Source: Cytophagales bacterium
Lineage (GTDB): Bacteria; Bacteroidota; Bacteroidia; Cytophagales; Thermoflexibacteraceae
Reading direction: 5' to 3'
Length of the DNA: 57,015 bases
NCBI GenBank assembly: GCA_004294445.1
Contig: REAZ01000034.1
Coordinates: 1-57,015, forward strand
Shown here: piece after piece, positions 8,883-17,856 of the stretch
Layout of the letters: every line of letters starts with the position of its first letter
How positions within the stretch are numbered: the stretch's first letter is position 1
Program-made: the position numbers and the translations under genes
Notes under the pieces: model-generated
Databases searched by the model: none
Told to the model about the DNA's origin: nothing
The model's input: only the letters and a program-made list of their open reading frames with translations

Positions 8883-8930
8883 AAATATAGTTGAGTGCCA
8901 CTTTATTTATCTATTTTAATATTTTCAAAG
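8883..8930. repeat. Outer direct repeat, right copy (vestigial spmAB 5' end)
   Basis: The segment repeats 5093-5140 (45 of 48 bases), including the complement of the ATG and first codons of spmAB, but no gene follows. It is a scar marking the right edge of the island that begins after spmAB. Confidence 0.85.
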
Positions 8931-8986
8931 TTTTTTTCTCACTTTCAAAAGCAGTTTTATTTTAGAAGTGATTTTAAATATATTCT

Positions 8987-10174
8987 TTAAGAAAAACTTT
9001 GATACTTTTTTTCTGCAAAGTTAAGATAAAAAGAAAGAAAGAGAATAGACAAATGTATGTTAAAAAGGTAATAAGAAAATACGGATAGGAAGATGAGAAG
9101 CCCGACATAAGAGGCTATCTCGATGAAAAAATTGTCGTCTTTTAGCCTGAGTAGCCTACCTATCAAATGCTCAATGAATTTGCTTTGGGTAAAGCACTTC
9201 AGAGAGATGAGAAAATAGCCAATCATGATGTAAATAATAAAACTTAAACCGACCAAATTATCGCCTTTTTCAATGCTCAAAAAGGCATTTAGCAAAATAA
9301 GGGAGCCGGGCGTTTCCCCAAAAATAGTTTCATGTACGTCTGTAGTGCCATCAAAATCACCAAGTATGATAATTCTATCTTTGGTGAGTGCGTAAAACTC
9401 CGTAGTGTCTGCTTCTGCCAAGTCCAAGAGGTCGCCGAGGAACAGTTTGGATTGCGAAAATATGCTATCGGTACTCAAGTGATAGTTGCGGATAGGCTGG
9501 TCTAAAATAAAGCTATTCATCGCAATTCTATCATTCAGGTAATAAAGAAAGCCCTTTTTTTGTATTTTTGTATGGTGAAGCTGCTCGTACATGAGCAAAG
9601 GCAAGGTATGAATGCTGTCGTTATAAATCATTTTGTACTTGATAAAAGTATTCGCCCCAATGCTTTCGTAGTTTGCCAATGCTTTGGGAATGTCTATGCT
9701 TGGGTAGTCGGGTTTGTTGGCAGCGTCTAAGTGGTAGGAAGCCAAAAAGCGGGGAATTTTATTGATTTTGGCGGCTAAAAGCGAGTCGTGAGGGGTTTTA
9801 TCTTTGAAAAAAATATCACAAACCATAAATTTATGGTTCGGATTTGTGCCTACTAAGTCAAAAAATTGGGCAAGGCGTTGTCGGTCAGTGATAGAAGTTT
9901 TGCCAATGGGAAAACCCGTTTTTTCCTCTATTTTCTCTATCAATTCTTTTTCCCAAGAAACACTCACAAATAAAAAGCGGTCGGGCGGCGGCGTATTTCC
10001 CAGATTAAAAACAATGCTTTTGAGTGCTGAAGTATAGCGAATCAGCAAGACTTCATCTCCCGACCAAAAAGGCAGGGCAAGCCAAGCAAAAGTAAAAATC
10101 GTCATCAGTAGGCTGTTGCACGAAGCCCAAAAGAGCAATTTCTTTTTCTTAAATATATATTTGAGTGGTTTCAA
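8987..10174 (-). CDS. CHASE2-domain membrane protein
   Basis: The 395-residue protein has an N-terminal membrane segment (about 13-37), a periplasmic CHASE2 sensor domain (about 40-300) and C-terminal membrane segments near 308-328 and 350-385. CHASE2 hallmarks seen are RFLFVSVSW (strand one), the GKTSITDRQRLAQFFDLV helix, a KFMVCDIFF strand and the ILGDFDGTTDVHETIFGETPG block near the end of the domain. No kinase, cyclase or other cytoplasmic output domain follows, so it may signal through partner proteins. Its ATG overlaps the stop of the upstream FecR-like gene by four bases (ATGA), a translational coupling, and the caspase gene is next upstream. CHASE2 and caspase genes commonly co-occur in bacterial signalling operons. 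Confidence 0.8.
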   Translation of the reverse strand: MKPLKYIFKKKKLLFWASCNSLLMTIFTFAWLALPFWSGDEVLLIRYTSALKSIVFNLGNTPPPDRFLFVSVSWEKELIEKIEEKTGFPIGKTSITDRQRLAQFFDLVGTNPNHKFMVCDIFFKDKTPHDSLLAAKINKIPRFLASYHLDAANKPDYPSIDIPKALANYESIGANTFIKYKMIYNDSIHTLPLLMYEQLHHTKIQKKGFLYYLNDRIAMNSFILDQPIRNYHLSTDSIFSQSKLFLGDLLDLAEADTTEFYALTKDRIIILGDFDGTTDVHETIFGETPGSLILLNAFLSIEKGDNLVGLSFIIYIMIGYFLISLKCFTQSKFIEHLIGRLLRLKDDNFFIEIASYVGLLIFLSVFSYYLFNIHLSILFLSFYLNFAEKKYQSFS

Positions 10175-11010
10175 ACTTCAAAATTAAGTTTACTTTTTAG
10201 CCATACTTTTAAAATACTTTCATCTACTCTGCCATATAGGTCTTGAATGTAAAGCAAAATCTCCTGATACACTTGAGAATTTGTTTGTTTTTTGCCTTGA
10301 TAAAGTTTGATAAGACTTTCGCACTCCTCCTTCAGAATATCCTCATTAATGAATACGGGCATGAAAGTTACTGCCAATTCCGCATTTTTATTTTGGGCAT
10401 CTTTCATGTAATAAATATCTACTTTCTTTACCATGTCAGGGCTAATTTCTGCTTCCCCTATTTTGTAAAGTATTTCTTTTTGGAAGGTCAAGGTGTCGTT
10501 TGTAAAAGCTATGCGCTTGTTTACTGCTTTCTCCTGATACTCATAGCGATAGATAAAAAACTGATTGTCATTCATCGGGAAACTTTCCTTGCTCATCTTT
10601 ACAGAAAGTTTGTTGCCAATAATTCCATAAGTGCTTGTGCCAAAATAGGAAGCCAACTCTTGCACCGAATTTCCAGCAACAAACCTCGTACTCAAGGCGG
10701 CATTCTTAGGAATTGGCAAAATGACATTCGTGAGGAAAGCTACTATTTCTTTCTCTTGCGGGCTTGTTTTTTGGGGCGGACTTATCACGAACTTTCCACT
10801 TTTACTGCTAATAGCTAAGGCTTTGGCTTCTTTGTTCTCAAATTTTAGCTTGTCTTTGCTCGTAATTTTATCGCCTTTTGCCAAAGCTTTGTTTTGCGTT
10901 ACATTAAAAATATTGCCCTGCACTCGGATAATGTTATAGACTTCTTGCTGCTGTGCGTGCAGAAAATGGATAGAAGCTAAGAATACGAAAAATGCTAATA
11001 GATATTTCAT
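10171..11010 (-). CDS. Secreted protein with FecR-like N-terminal domain
   Basis: This 279-residue protein has a clear signal peptide (MKYLLAFFVFLASIHFLHAQ, cleaved near residue 20). Residues 25-75 resemble a FecR/SH3-like beta domain: an IIRVQGNI strand, ALAKGDKITSKDKLKF and a ...AISSKSGKFVI strand. The rest is not recognised. It ends in a four-base overlap with the CHASE2 gene, so the two products probably act in the same periplasmic process. A pair of hairpin elements separates it from the caspase gene upstream. Confidence 0.6.
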   Translation of the reverse strand: MKYLLAFFVFLASIHFLHAQQQEVYNIIRVQGNIFNVTQNKALAKGDKITSKDKLKFENKEAKALAISSKSGKFVISPPQKTSPQEKEIVAFLTNVILPIPKNAALSTRFVAGNSVQELASYFGTSTYGIIGNKLSVKMSKESFPMNDNQFFIYRYEYQEKAVNKRIAFTNDTLTFQKEILYKIGEAEISPDMVKKVDIYYMKDAQNKNAELAVTFMPVFINEDILKEECESLIKLYQGKKQTNSQVYQEILLYIQDLYGRVDESILKVWLKSKLNFEV

Positions 11011-11039
11011 TTGTTTAAAAGGGTAAATTGTGTTAATTT

Positions 11040-11116
11040 AAGACATGGTCTGACCAAAGGTCTGTACCATGTCTTAGCTATAATTGCGGTGCAGACCTTC
11101 GGTGCAGACCGTAATT
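11040..11116. repeat. Two adjacent hairpins of the GGTCTGACC family
   Basis: The first palindrome pairs AAGACATGGT (11040-11049) with ACCATGTCTT (11066-11075). The second pairs AATTGCGGT with ACCGTAATT around a core with GCAGACCTTCGGT (about 11082-11116). The cores share the GGTCTG/CAGACC elements of the tandem repeats at 7981-8084. They lie between the caspase stop and the next gene and could act as terminators, mRNA stabilisers or REP-like elements. Confidence 0.7.
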
Positions 11117-12281
11117 ACTTTTTAATAAAAATAAAATCACCGTCTTCATCACCTGTTTCGCCAATCTCGCCGAAAAGTGGCGTTTGTCCGTTTTTGCTGT
11201 TGTTCATCACTACATTTTTAATGCCCATGAATAAGTCAGTGGAAGTCATAAACTTATCTTTATTTTCTTGGAGTTTTTTTACCAAATATTTGATAAAAAC
11301 GCTTTCATCAGGTACACTTTTCAGTGCGCCGCTTGTCATTGCTTCTCGGCTTTGCTTTTGGTAAAGGTTTTTTACGCCTATAGGTGCATTGGCAAAAGCC
11401 TCTCTGGTTTTGAAGATACCGCCGCTAAAGCAGGCATCTGCGACCAAAAGCGTATGTTTCGAGCCGATACCGCCGATATAATCGCGCAAGTCACTGTTAG
11501 AAAACCAGTTAGCTCTGTCGTCTTTCTTGGCATCTGCGGGCAACCAATAGCCTTTTTTGAGTTTTTCTTCCCAGATTCCATGCCCTGCGTAGAAAATGAG
11601 CAGGTTGTCTGTAGTAGTGAGTTTGTTGCTCAATTCGTCAAAGGCTTTGATGATTTGGGTGCGTGTAGGGTTTTTCAAAAATAGGACGTTTTCTTTCTCA
11701 AAAGTATATTGATTGGAAAGTACCTCTGCCAAACTTTGTGCATCTTTGACAGGATTGTCCAAATCTACCACTGCCGCATCATCATACTGGTCGACACCAA
11801 TAATGAGTGCGTAATACTTGGCGGTGTTGGCGTGCTGCGCTATGTCAAAGTCCAAGTCTTCCCTTTCTTGCATCTTGGCAGCGAGGGCTGATACTTCTTT
11901 CACTACTATAAAGTTGATATTGGTCGTATTTCCCGCCTTGTCTTTGGCGATGAGTTCTACTTTAGTTTCCTTGTCAGTCAGAGGAATTTCTATTTCATAA
12001 AGGTCACCAATGTTGGTGGTTGCCTGTCCGTTTGCCATTACGCTTTGCAGGGTGTCGTTGTCTGTAACTTTGGCAACTATGCGGATACGGTCACGCAATT
12101 CGCTTACTTTATCTCCATTTTGCGCTACTTTGGGAGAGATAAGCACCACTACAGGTGCTAATTTGTCCCGCCCTTTGAAGTTGCCAAAGGACATATTCCC
12201 GCTTTTTGCCTCTGTAGGCACTTGAGCAAACAAGCTGCTCGCCCCAATCAGCATCATTAAAAAAAAGAGTGTAATTTTCAT
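11115..12281 (-). CDS. Secreted caspase-family (C14) protease with N-terminal Ig-like domain
   Basis: The 388-residue protein has a signal peptide ending near Gln20 (SSLFAQ), an Ig-like beta domain (about 42-128) and a caspase domain (about 155-388). The catalytic dyad is visible: His234 in FYAGHG and Cys284 in VADACFSGG. YALIIGVDQY (157-166) is the usual first strand, followed by a DNPVKDAQSL helix. Caspase-like proteases of this type (metacaspase/orthocaspase) usually cut after basic residues or are regulatory; the substrate is unknown. It sits upstream of the FecR-like and CHASE2 genes on the same strand. Because it is exported, it would act in the periplasm or outside, not in cytoplasmic cell death. 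Confidence 0.9.
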   Translation of the reverse strand: MKITLFFLMMLIGASSLFAQVPTEAKSGNMSFGNFKGRDKLAPVVVLISPKVAQNGDKVSELRDRIRIVAKVTDNDTLQSVMANGQATTNIGDLYEIEIPLTDKETKVELIAKDKAGNTTNINFIVVKEVSALAAKMQEREDLDFDIAQHANTAKYYALIIGVDQYDDAAVVDLDNPVKDAQSLAEVLSNQYTFEKENVLFLKNPTRTQIIKAFDELSNKLTTTDNLLIFYAGHGIWEEKLKKGYWLPADAKKDDRANWFSNSDLRDYIGGIGSKHTLLVADACFSGGIFKTREAFANAPIGVKNLYQKQSREAMTSGALKSVPDESVFIKYLVKKLQENKDKFMTSTDLFMGIKNVVMNNSKNGQTPLFGEIGETGDEDGDFIFIKK

Positions 12282-12315
12282 GTTATTTTTTGTGTTTAAA
12301 AATTTAAAAGTTTAA

Positions 12316-12424
12316 AATACCCCTGTGAGTGGTCGAGGCGACCCCGTCGAAGACCCTAACAGTGGATTTAATTTCCAACGACTGGATTTAAACGACTGGT
12401 AGGGTCTAAAGACCACTAACAGCG
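12316..12424. repeat. Degenerate 'agtggtc...gaccactaacag' palindromic repeat
   Basis: The stretch contains AGTGGTCGAGGCGACC and later GGTAGGGTCTAAAGACCACT, which can pair. The same words (GACTGGTAGGGTCT, GACCACTAACAGCG) recur at 19545-19580, 19740-19780, 20028-20060 and 20225-20270. It fills the gap between the caspase and TIG-kelch genes. Confidence 0.65.
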
Positions 12425-12426
12425 TT

Positions 12427-14214
12427 CTAATTTGGTGGTGTATATTCCCAAAAATCTGTGAAACTTGCCCTTGTATCATTATTATAGCCACCGCCAAAGT
12501 AAATCAAGCCATTCAGAGCAAAAATAGTTGCGCCGCTTCTTGGCTCAAAAGGCAGTTCGGGGAGTTTTTCCCATGCCCTTGTTTGCAAATTTAGTCTATA
12601 CACCTGCTTGGAAAATTTACGTGGTGTATCAGTCAAGTAAGTACCAAATACATATAGAAAGTTATTCAAAACGCAAATATTAGCCTCACTAGTACTACCT
12701 TCGGGATAATCTGTGATTTTTTCCCACTCCAAAGTAGTCGCATTTAGCTTGTAAACAGCACTACTAAAACCAAATCCTTGATACGCATCATTTCCTACAC
12801 TGAAGACATTAGTATTACAATTTGTTCCTTTGGGTTCTTTGACCAATGTCCATGTATTGGCGGTCGCATCATACCTACGTATTTCTCTATCGAGGCAGCG
12901 AGCTACACCATCTATATTTTGGTAGCCAAAACTCTTGTACAGTGTATTATTTAGTACAAAAAATTGATTGCGTTTATTATAACTTTCACTTCCCTTATCA
13001 CCAATGTTTGCCTTTTGTGTCCATTTGTCAGTCGCAAAGTCGTATTCATACAGCTCATCAGACCAGTCGACAGCCTTTCTTCCACTTCCAAAGTACAGCT
13101 TGGTACCTATCATAGCCCAGCCTCCTGCATATCTTTTGGTGCCAGGGTAGCTTGGGTTTTTGATAGACCATTTATCCGTACTTGGGTCATATTCATATAA
13201 GTTGATTGCATTATTTTCTAAACCTGCATAACCTTTACCATTATAGGTAAAATGTATGCCACTTGCTGGGTTACTACCATTAGGCATCAATCCTTTTCTA
13301 ATCCACGCATTAGGTGCGGGCTTGATAGTAAAGTCCTTGCTGCCCGTTACGCTGCGGCTATTGACGGTGATGATGGGCTTAAAAGTGCCTGTAGCATCTC
13401 TGGGTAGGGTTACAGTAATTCGGCTCGGCTCTACTCTTGTTACGGTCAGGTTATTCGTTCCCAAACTCACCTTTACAGAGGCTATCTCAGAGCCAAAGCC
13501 TGTGCCATTCACACTCCATAGTTCACCGATAAATCCCGCATCAGTATAGTCTGTTACAGTAGGGTTAATATTGAGTGCTACTAAAGAGGAAGAACTTGCT
13601 TGTCCGTTGTTCACGATGACGGAGTAGTTTCCTGCCGCCAACTCAAAAGGAATACGGAACACTATTCTGGTGTCATTTGCCGAAGAAGTGCGAATAGGCT
13701 GCGTACTTGCCCCTTGCAAGGTCAGGGTTGGGTTTGCCCCAAAGTTTGCGCCAGTGAGGGTGATTTCATCGCCTACTACTGCACTTGCAGGAAGATTGTT
13801 GGTAATTTCGGGGTTATTGGTGGTAGTGAAAGTTGCGTCCTCACTATATCCCACCATGCCCGCATCATTGAAAGCAAAAACCCGCACAAAGTAGGTTGTT
13901 CCCCCTTTTAGCCCTGTGATAGTAGCACTGATGGGAATAGGGCGATTAGTGCCTGTAAAAGTATTAATTTCTACTTTGCCCTCTGCGCTTTCGAAAGTAG
14001 GCAAAGGCGAGGTGCTATACACAAAGCCCGCCTTCGCAATCGTGCCGCCACCATTGTCCAAGAGATTGCCCGAAGCCCTAACAGAAGTCGTTTTCACTTC
14101 TGTAACGGTAACGCCTTTGGTAAAAATTACCTGCCTTTTGAGGTCTAACTTTTCGCAAGCAGAAAGCAAGAGAAAAGCAATAAACCAATATTTTAAAGAA
14201 AAATGTGTTTTCAT
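12427..14214 (-). CDS. TIG/IPT and kelch-repeat surface lipoprotein
   Basis: The 595-residue precursor has a lipoprotein signal (FIAFLLLSAC, lipid-modified Cys20). A fibronectin III-like domain (about 28-130, ending YFVRVFAFNDAGMVGY...ATFTT) is followed by two TIG/IPT domains (about 132-218 and 220-300, e.g. DEITLTGANFG) and a C-terminal kelch beta-propeller (about 305-595). Repeated blades such as YEYDPSTDKW, YEYDFATDKW, RRYDATANTW and YRLNLQTRAW are visible. Such proteins bind ligands or partners at the cell surface. It shares the FnIII style of the PKD lipoprotein at 20350-22431 and lies in the same-strand envelope cluster, separated from neighbours by repeat-filled gaps. Confidence 0.85.
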   Translation of the reverse strand: MKTHFSLKYWFIAFLLLSACEKLDLKRQVIFTKGVTVTEVKTTSVRASGNLLDNGGGTIAKAGFVYSTSPLPTFESAEGKVEINTFTGTNRPIPISATITGLKGGTTYFVRVFAFNDAGMVGYSEDATFTTTNNPEITNNLPASAVVGDEITLTGANFGANPTLTLQGASTQPIRTSSANDTRIVFRIPFELAAGNYSVIVNNGQASSSSLVALNINPTVTDYTDAGFIGELWSVNGTGFGSEIASVKVSLGTNNLTVTRVEPSRITVTLPRDATGTFKPIITVNSRSVTGSKDFTIKPAPNAWIRKGLMPNGSNPASGIHFTYNGKGYAGLENNAINLYEYDPSTDKWSIKNPSYPGTKRYAGGWAMIGTKLYFGSGRKAVDWSDELYEYDFATDKWTQKANIGDKGSESYNKRNQFFVLNNTLYKSFGYQNIDGVARCLDREIRRYDATANTWTLVKEPKGTNCNTNVFSVGNDAYQGFGFSSAVYKLNATTLEWEKITDYPEGSTSEANICVLNNFLYVFGTYLTDTPRKFSKQVYRLNLQTRAWEKLPELPFEPRSGATIFALNGLIYFGGGYNNDTRASFTDFWEYTPPN

Positions 14215-14243
14215 GTTTTTTGTGTTTAAAGTTTAAAATACAA

Positions 14244-14391
14244 CCTCCCCCTGCCCCAGTTGCACTGCGCCCTCAAAGGGGGAAATACAACCTCCCCCTG
14301 CCCCCCTCCGAAGGGGGAAACTTAACAGCCCGCCTTCATAGAAGGCTATTTTCTCCCCCTTTGGAGGGGGTAGGGGGGAGGAGTGAAACTA
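14244..14391. repeat. GC-rich inverted repeat element (CCTCCCC...GGGGGAGG family), copy 1
   Basis: C-rich and G-rich arms (CCTCCCCCTGCC, CTCCGAAGGGGGAAA against TCCCCCTTTGGAGGGGG, GGGGGGAGG) are separated by a small GCCTTCATAGAAGGC hairpin. It stands out against the A/T-rich surroundings and fills the gap between two minus-strand genes. Confidence 0.85.
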
Positions 14392-14399
14392 AAGAATAA

Positions 14400-15254
14400 T
14401 TAGAAACCAAGCCTTATCCCCAATTGTGAAGCACCTACGTTAGTGGCATAGCTCGTAAAAAGTTCTAAGCGCATCTTCGTAGGCTGGTAAGCTGTCTTTC
14501 CTGCCTCAATGACCTTATTGTTATACTTATTCTTTAAAGCCTTGTTTTTAAAGCCTTTGGCAACACCAGTCAAAATATCTATGCCCCAAAAAGCAACAGC
14601 CCCGTAACCCAAACCTTGTGAAATCAGGTTAAAAGTATTTGCCTCTTCGAGGTTCTTATCTTGGTCAGAAATTGTAGTGGCATTAAGGTAGTCGTTATAC
14701 TTTTGCTGTGCTTGCTGATTGAGGTAAATGCTACCACCTATCAAGCCGCCAATGAAAAAGCCAAGCACTATGCCCGAACTTTTCGGTCTGACAAAAATAT
14801 CTCCCAGTCCAGGGAATAGGATATTTAACGCCCCTAATTCGGGACCTTTGGTGTGGCGTGAGTTGGCTATCTGAATGGTAGGGCGCACACTGAAAACAAC
14901 ATTCTGCCCTTCAAAATCGGGGTCATCTTTCAGTGGATTCCATTTGATAGTTTTCATAGAAAAAGAAGGCTTGATACCCGCACCTACATCACCTGTTACC
15001 GCTTTTGTAGATTTGAAGTTTTTGCCCCCATCTTCCGAATAAAAGAGTTCTACATTGTAGGAATAGTCAAAGTTACGCAAGGCTTTCCCCTGCTTGATGG
15101 AATAAAAAACAGAAATCTGTCCGCTTTTCTCATCATAATTTGCACTATTGAAAACAACGAGGTCTTCTTTTAACACGACCTCGTTTTGGGCGTTGCTTGT
15201 AAGCGCAAAGGCAAATAAGCAAAATAATAAGGTGATTAATTGTAGTTTTTTCAT
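14400..15254 (-). CDS. Exported protein with one internal membrane segment, unknown function
   Basis: The 284-residue protein begins with a signal peptide (cleavage near SNAQ, residue 23). A beta-rich region (about 28-128) includes FYSEDGGKNF and a TIKWNPLKDD stretch, patterns seen in periplasmic domains that compare paired strands. LGALNILFPGLGD (140-152) precedes a glycine-rich membrane segment (159-178), an arrangement common in DUF5683-like membrane proteins of Bacteroidota. The C-terminus ends in alternating hydrophobic residues and a final Phe (GIRLGF), which fits outer-membrane association. I cannot assign a function. It lies in the envelope cluster next to two coiled-coil proteins. 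Confidence 0.6.
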   Translation of the reverse strand: MKKLQLITLLFCLFAFALTSNAQNEVVLKEDLVVFNSANYDEKSGQISVFYSIKQGKALRNFDYSYNVELFYSEDGGKNFKSTKAVTGDVGAGIKPSFSMKTIKWNPLKDDPDFEGQNVVFSVRPTIQIANSRHTKGPELGALNILFPGLGDIFVRPKSSGIVLGFFIGGLIGGSIYLNQQAQQKYNDYLNATTISDQDKNLEEANTFNLISQGLGYGAVAFWGIDILTGVAKGFKNKALKNKYNNKVIEAGKTAYQPTKMRLELFTSYATNVGASQLGIRLGF

Positions 15255-15366
15255 GAGGTTTTATGGTATAATTTTAAAATTACAAATCTTTATTTTAAGC
15301 GACTTTTGGTAATTCCATCTGTGTAATGGGTTCGCTCTAACCATTGACAATGTGCTATCATTTGAC

Positions 15367-16644
15367 TCAATTCTGGCGATTCCACCAATTTTCATTATTA
15401 GCCCCACCGAAAGTGAAGCCCAAGCCAAATACAATTTGTGTGGTTTGGAATAAGTCTTTCTGTGCTTGAGTTGCCCCATCAAAATACGTTCTGTAAGGAG
15501 TCCAAGAAACGCCTATTTTGGCAGAAAGATATTTAAAAGGAAGAATGACGATACCCGCATCTACGTCTGCGGCATAGCCATCTTCGAGGACTTTGCCTTG
15601 TGTATTTAGTCCGTTACCCCAAACTTTCGAGCGGTCAGAAGAATTAGTATATTCAAAAATAAGTCTTTCTGTGGATGCCCCAACGCCCGCATAGCCATAC
15701 ACAGGGGATATGAGTGGAAAGGTCATACCATAAGAAATCGCAAAACCTTTGTAAACATAGTTGCTGTTTGCTGTAGGAACATAGGGCGCGCCTATAGCCT
15801 TTATTTCCTGTAGGGAGAGAAAGCCCATTCTTGCGGTAAAGTAACTTTTAAATTTCCTTCTGTTCAGGCTGTAGATAGAAATACCAAAGATGGAGTGCGT
15901 CATACTTGGTGTTTCGAAGATGAGCGCAGTAGATTGGTCATTGATGAGTCGTTGCTGTTCTTTTGCACGTAGCTCATTGGCTCTTCTTTGTTCCTCCTGT
16001 AGCTGGCGACTTCTCTCTTGTGCTTCCGCTTCTTCCCTTCGTTGTTTAGCTTCTGCTTCTTCCTTTTTTCTTTGGATTTCTTTCAGCCGTTCTAATTCAG
16101 CTTGCTCTTCTTTGTACTTGATGGCTCGCAGACGTTCTGCTTCTGCTGCTTTGGCTTCTTGCTCTTTTCTTCGGATTTCTTGCAGACGTGCTGCCTCTGC
16201 TCTCTCCTTTTCTTCTCTATCTGCAACTAATTCATTGAAACGGCTCTCTGATGTTGGATAACTCGCTTTGAGGGATTCTGCTATTTTGTAAACATCTTTG
16301 TATTTTTCCTCCAGACCTTTAATCTCAAACTTTTGTAAGTAGCTGTTACAGTCGTCTTGTAAGGCAGATACATATTGGTAATTACTTCTACTTGCGTAAA
16401 GGTCTAACTTCCCTAAGTAGCCCCAGCGTGCTTTGACTTTAAGATACAATGTCTTTGGATTGACCTGCCCTAAAATCTCCTCTACTTCTGCAAGTTTGCT
16501 AAGACAAGTAGTAAAATCATTTCTCTTAAATGCTTGCTCGGCATCATCATACTTTAGCTGTGCCAAAGTGGTACTATTCTGTGCAGACAAATAATGAACA
16601 AATAGGAAAAAGACAGCTAAGATTAAAAAAAGTTTTTTCATCAA
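15367..16644 (-). CDS. Secreted coiled-coil protein with C-terminal beta-barrel-like domain
   Basis: The 425-residue precursor has a signal peptide (ending near LSAQ, residue 22) and a TPR-like helical region (about 25-140, e.g. DDAEQAFKRNDFTTCLSKL). A long charged coiled coil rich in Glu/Lys/Arg/Ala follows (about 145-245), then a C-terminal region (about 250-415) of alternating strands ending in VFGLGFTFGG, like an outer-membrane barrel. It may link a periplasmic rod to the outer membrane. The next gene upstream also encodes a signal peptide plus coiled coil, so the two may form one complex. Function unknown. Confidence 0.65.
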   Translation of the reverse strand: MMKKLFLILAVFFLFVHYLSAQNSTTLAQLKYDDAEQAFKRNDFTTCLSKLAEVEEILGQVNPKTLYLKVKARWGYLGKLDLYASRSNYQYVSALQDDCNSYLQKFEIKGLEEKYKDVYKIAESLKASYPTSESRFNELVADREEKERAEAARLQEIRRKEQEAKAAEAERLRAIKYKEEQAELERLKEIQRKKEEAEAKQRREEAEAQERSRQLQEEQRRANELRAKEQQRLINDQSTALIFETPSMTHSIFGISIYSLNRRKFKSYFTARMGFLSLQEIKAIGAPYVPTANSNYVYKGFAISYGMTFPLISPVYGYAGVGASTERLIFEYTNSSDRSKVWGNGLNTQGKVLEDGYAADVDAGIVILPFKYLSAKIGVSWTPYRTYFDGATQAQKDLFQTTQIVFGLGFTFGGANNENWWNRQN

Positions 16645-16678
16645 ATTGATTATTATATTTGTAAAATAATTGAAATAG

Positions 16679-17722
16679 TTAATTTGTTTTTTTGTTTGTT
16701 TTCTTGGGTGCTACTTTTTTATTTGGCACTTTATTTCCCCAAAAGTCAAGCTCTGCCCCAGCTTCGGTTTTCTTTTCTACTTTCTTCTTCTCTCCTTTTT
16801 CATTTCCCCAAAAGTCAAGCGTAGAAGAATTTGTACTGCTCCCTGCATTTTTACCTTCGTAGTCAAATGTTTTGACAGCTACACTTTCATTTTTCAAACG
16901 TCTGACAAAGCTATTGTATGCTTCTTGGGCTGCATCTAAGGATGGATAATTGCCATGCAAAATTGGGCTGTAAGGTGTAGATTCTCTGATTTCGCCTAAT
17001 ACATCTTTTTCATAAGGCCATGTACCGTCTGCGTACTTGGTTACGGGAAAAGGAGAAGATACATAGATGGTAGGCACTTCGTTTGTAAGGTCATATTGGC
17101 TGTAGGCATACGAAAAGTAGTACAGTTTACTTTCCTTTATCATGCTGGCAGAAGTGGGAATTTCGCTACTCTCAAAGTTTGAAATTACCGCCATTCGGTT
17201 GTCTTTTAGCATTTGTTCATGCTTTCGTTTGCGCTCTGCTTCCGCCCTTTCCGCTTCTCTTTTTATCTCTTCCAAACGTTCTTCAGCTTCTTCTGCTGCC
17301 GCTTCTTCTCTTTCTTTTGCCTCCGCCCAGCGTTGTCTTTGTTGTTGCTCTTCTTCTTCTTCTTCTGCTTTGCGTTGCCTTTGTTCCTCTTCTTCCCTTT
17401 CCTCCGCTTCGCGCTGTTCTTGTTCTTCAGCTTCTTTTTCTTCTTTTAGCTTGCGAGCTTTGTCAAGTTCCTCACGCTCTTTTTCTTCTGCCGCCTCTCT
17501 CAATTTGTACTTTGCACGCTGTGCGGCACGCTCTTTTTCCGCTGCCTCTGCTTTTGCTTTATCTCTTGCACGTTCCTCAGCCTGCTCTTTAAGAAATTTT
17601 TCTATCTTTTCTAATGCTCTTTTCTCTGCTTCTTGGTGTGCTTGCTCAGGTGTTTGCTGGGCAAATACAGGAGAATAGGCTAAGCCTATCATAAAAATGG
17701 TACACAAAAAAAATATTCTCAT
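16679..17722 (-). CDS. Secreted coiled-coil protein with C-terminal LDFWGN motifs
   Basis: The best start is the ATG at 17722, giving 347 residues with a signal peptide (MRIFFLCTIFMIGLAYSPVF, cleaved near AQ22). The frame is open upstream, but the extra 62 residues would run over the two palindromes at 17816-17876 and the 3' end of the next gene. A very long Glu/Arg/Ala/Lys coiled coil spans about 25-185. A globular part follows (about 195-290; its GNYPSLDAAQEAYNSFVRRL stretch recalls SPOR-like domains), then a lysine-rich tail holding LDFWGN twice (about 302-307 and 325-330). The repeated motif looks like a short binding peptide. Two copies of a putative operator sit about 95-155 bases upstream. 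Confidence 0.65.
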   Translation of the reverse strand: MRIFFLCTIFMIGLAYSPVFAQQTPEQAHQEAEKRALEKIEKFLKEQAEERARDKAKAEAAEKERAAQRAKYKLREAAEEKEREELDKARKLKEEKEAEEQEQREAEEREEEEQRQRKAEEEEEEQQQRQRWAEAKEREEAAAEEAEERLEEIKREAERAEAERKRKHEQMLKDNRMAVISNFESSEIPTSASMIKESKLYYFSYAYSQYDLTNEVPTIYVSSPFPVTKYADGTWPYEKDVLGEIRESTPYSPILHGNYPSLDAAQEAYNSFVRRLKNESVAVKTFDYEGKNAGSSTNSSTLDFWGNEKGEKKKVEKKTEAGAELDFWGNKVPNKKVAPKKTNKKTN

Positions 17723-17815
17723 AAATGAATTTGTTTTGAGTGATAAATAAAATTTTGTAATAAAAATAGGGTAAAGTTTTGAATTGCAAAGATATAGAGG
17801 CTTTTTGATACTTAC

Positions 17816-17835
17816 AATACCTACAAGTGGGTATT
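17816..17835 (-). promoter_or_regulatory. Candidate operator, copy 1 (20-bp palindrome)
   Basis: AATACCTACAAGTGGGTATT is an imperfect palindrome of the length usual for LuxR-type dimers. It lies about 95 bases before the LDFWGN-protein start. Two further copies follow the pattern AATACC-N3-AAGTGGGTATT. Confidence 0.5.
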
Positions 17836-17856
17836 TATCACAAAAATAATTGATAA

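Noticed and set aside
17142..17678. 178-residue Ser/Leu/Cys-rich plus-strand frame and overlapping Phe/Leu-rich frames
   Set aside because: They are antisense translations of the Glu/Lys/Arg coiled coil; low-complexity complement frames.
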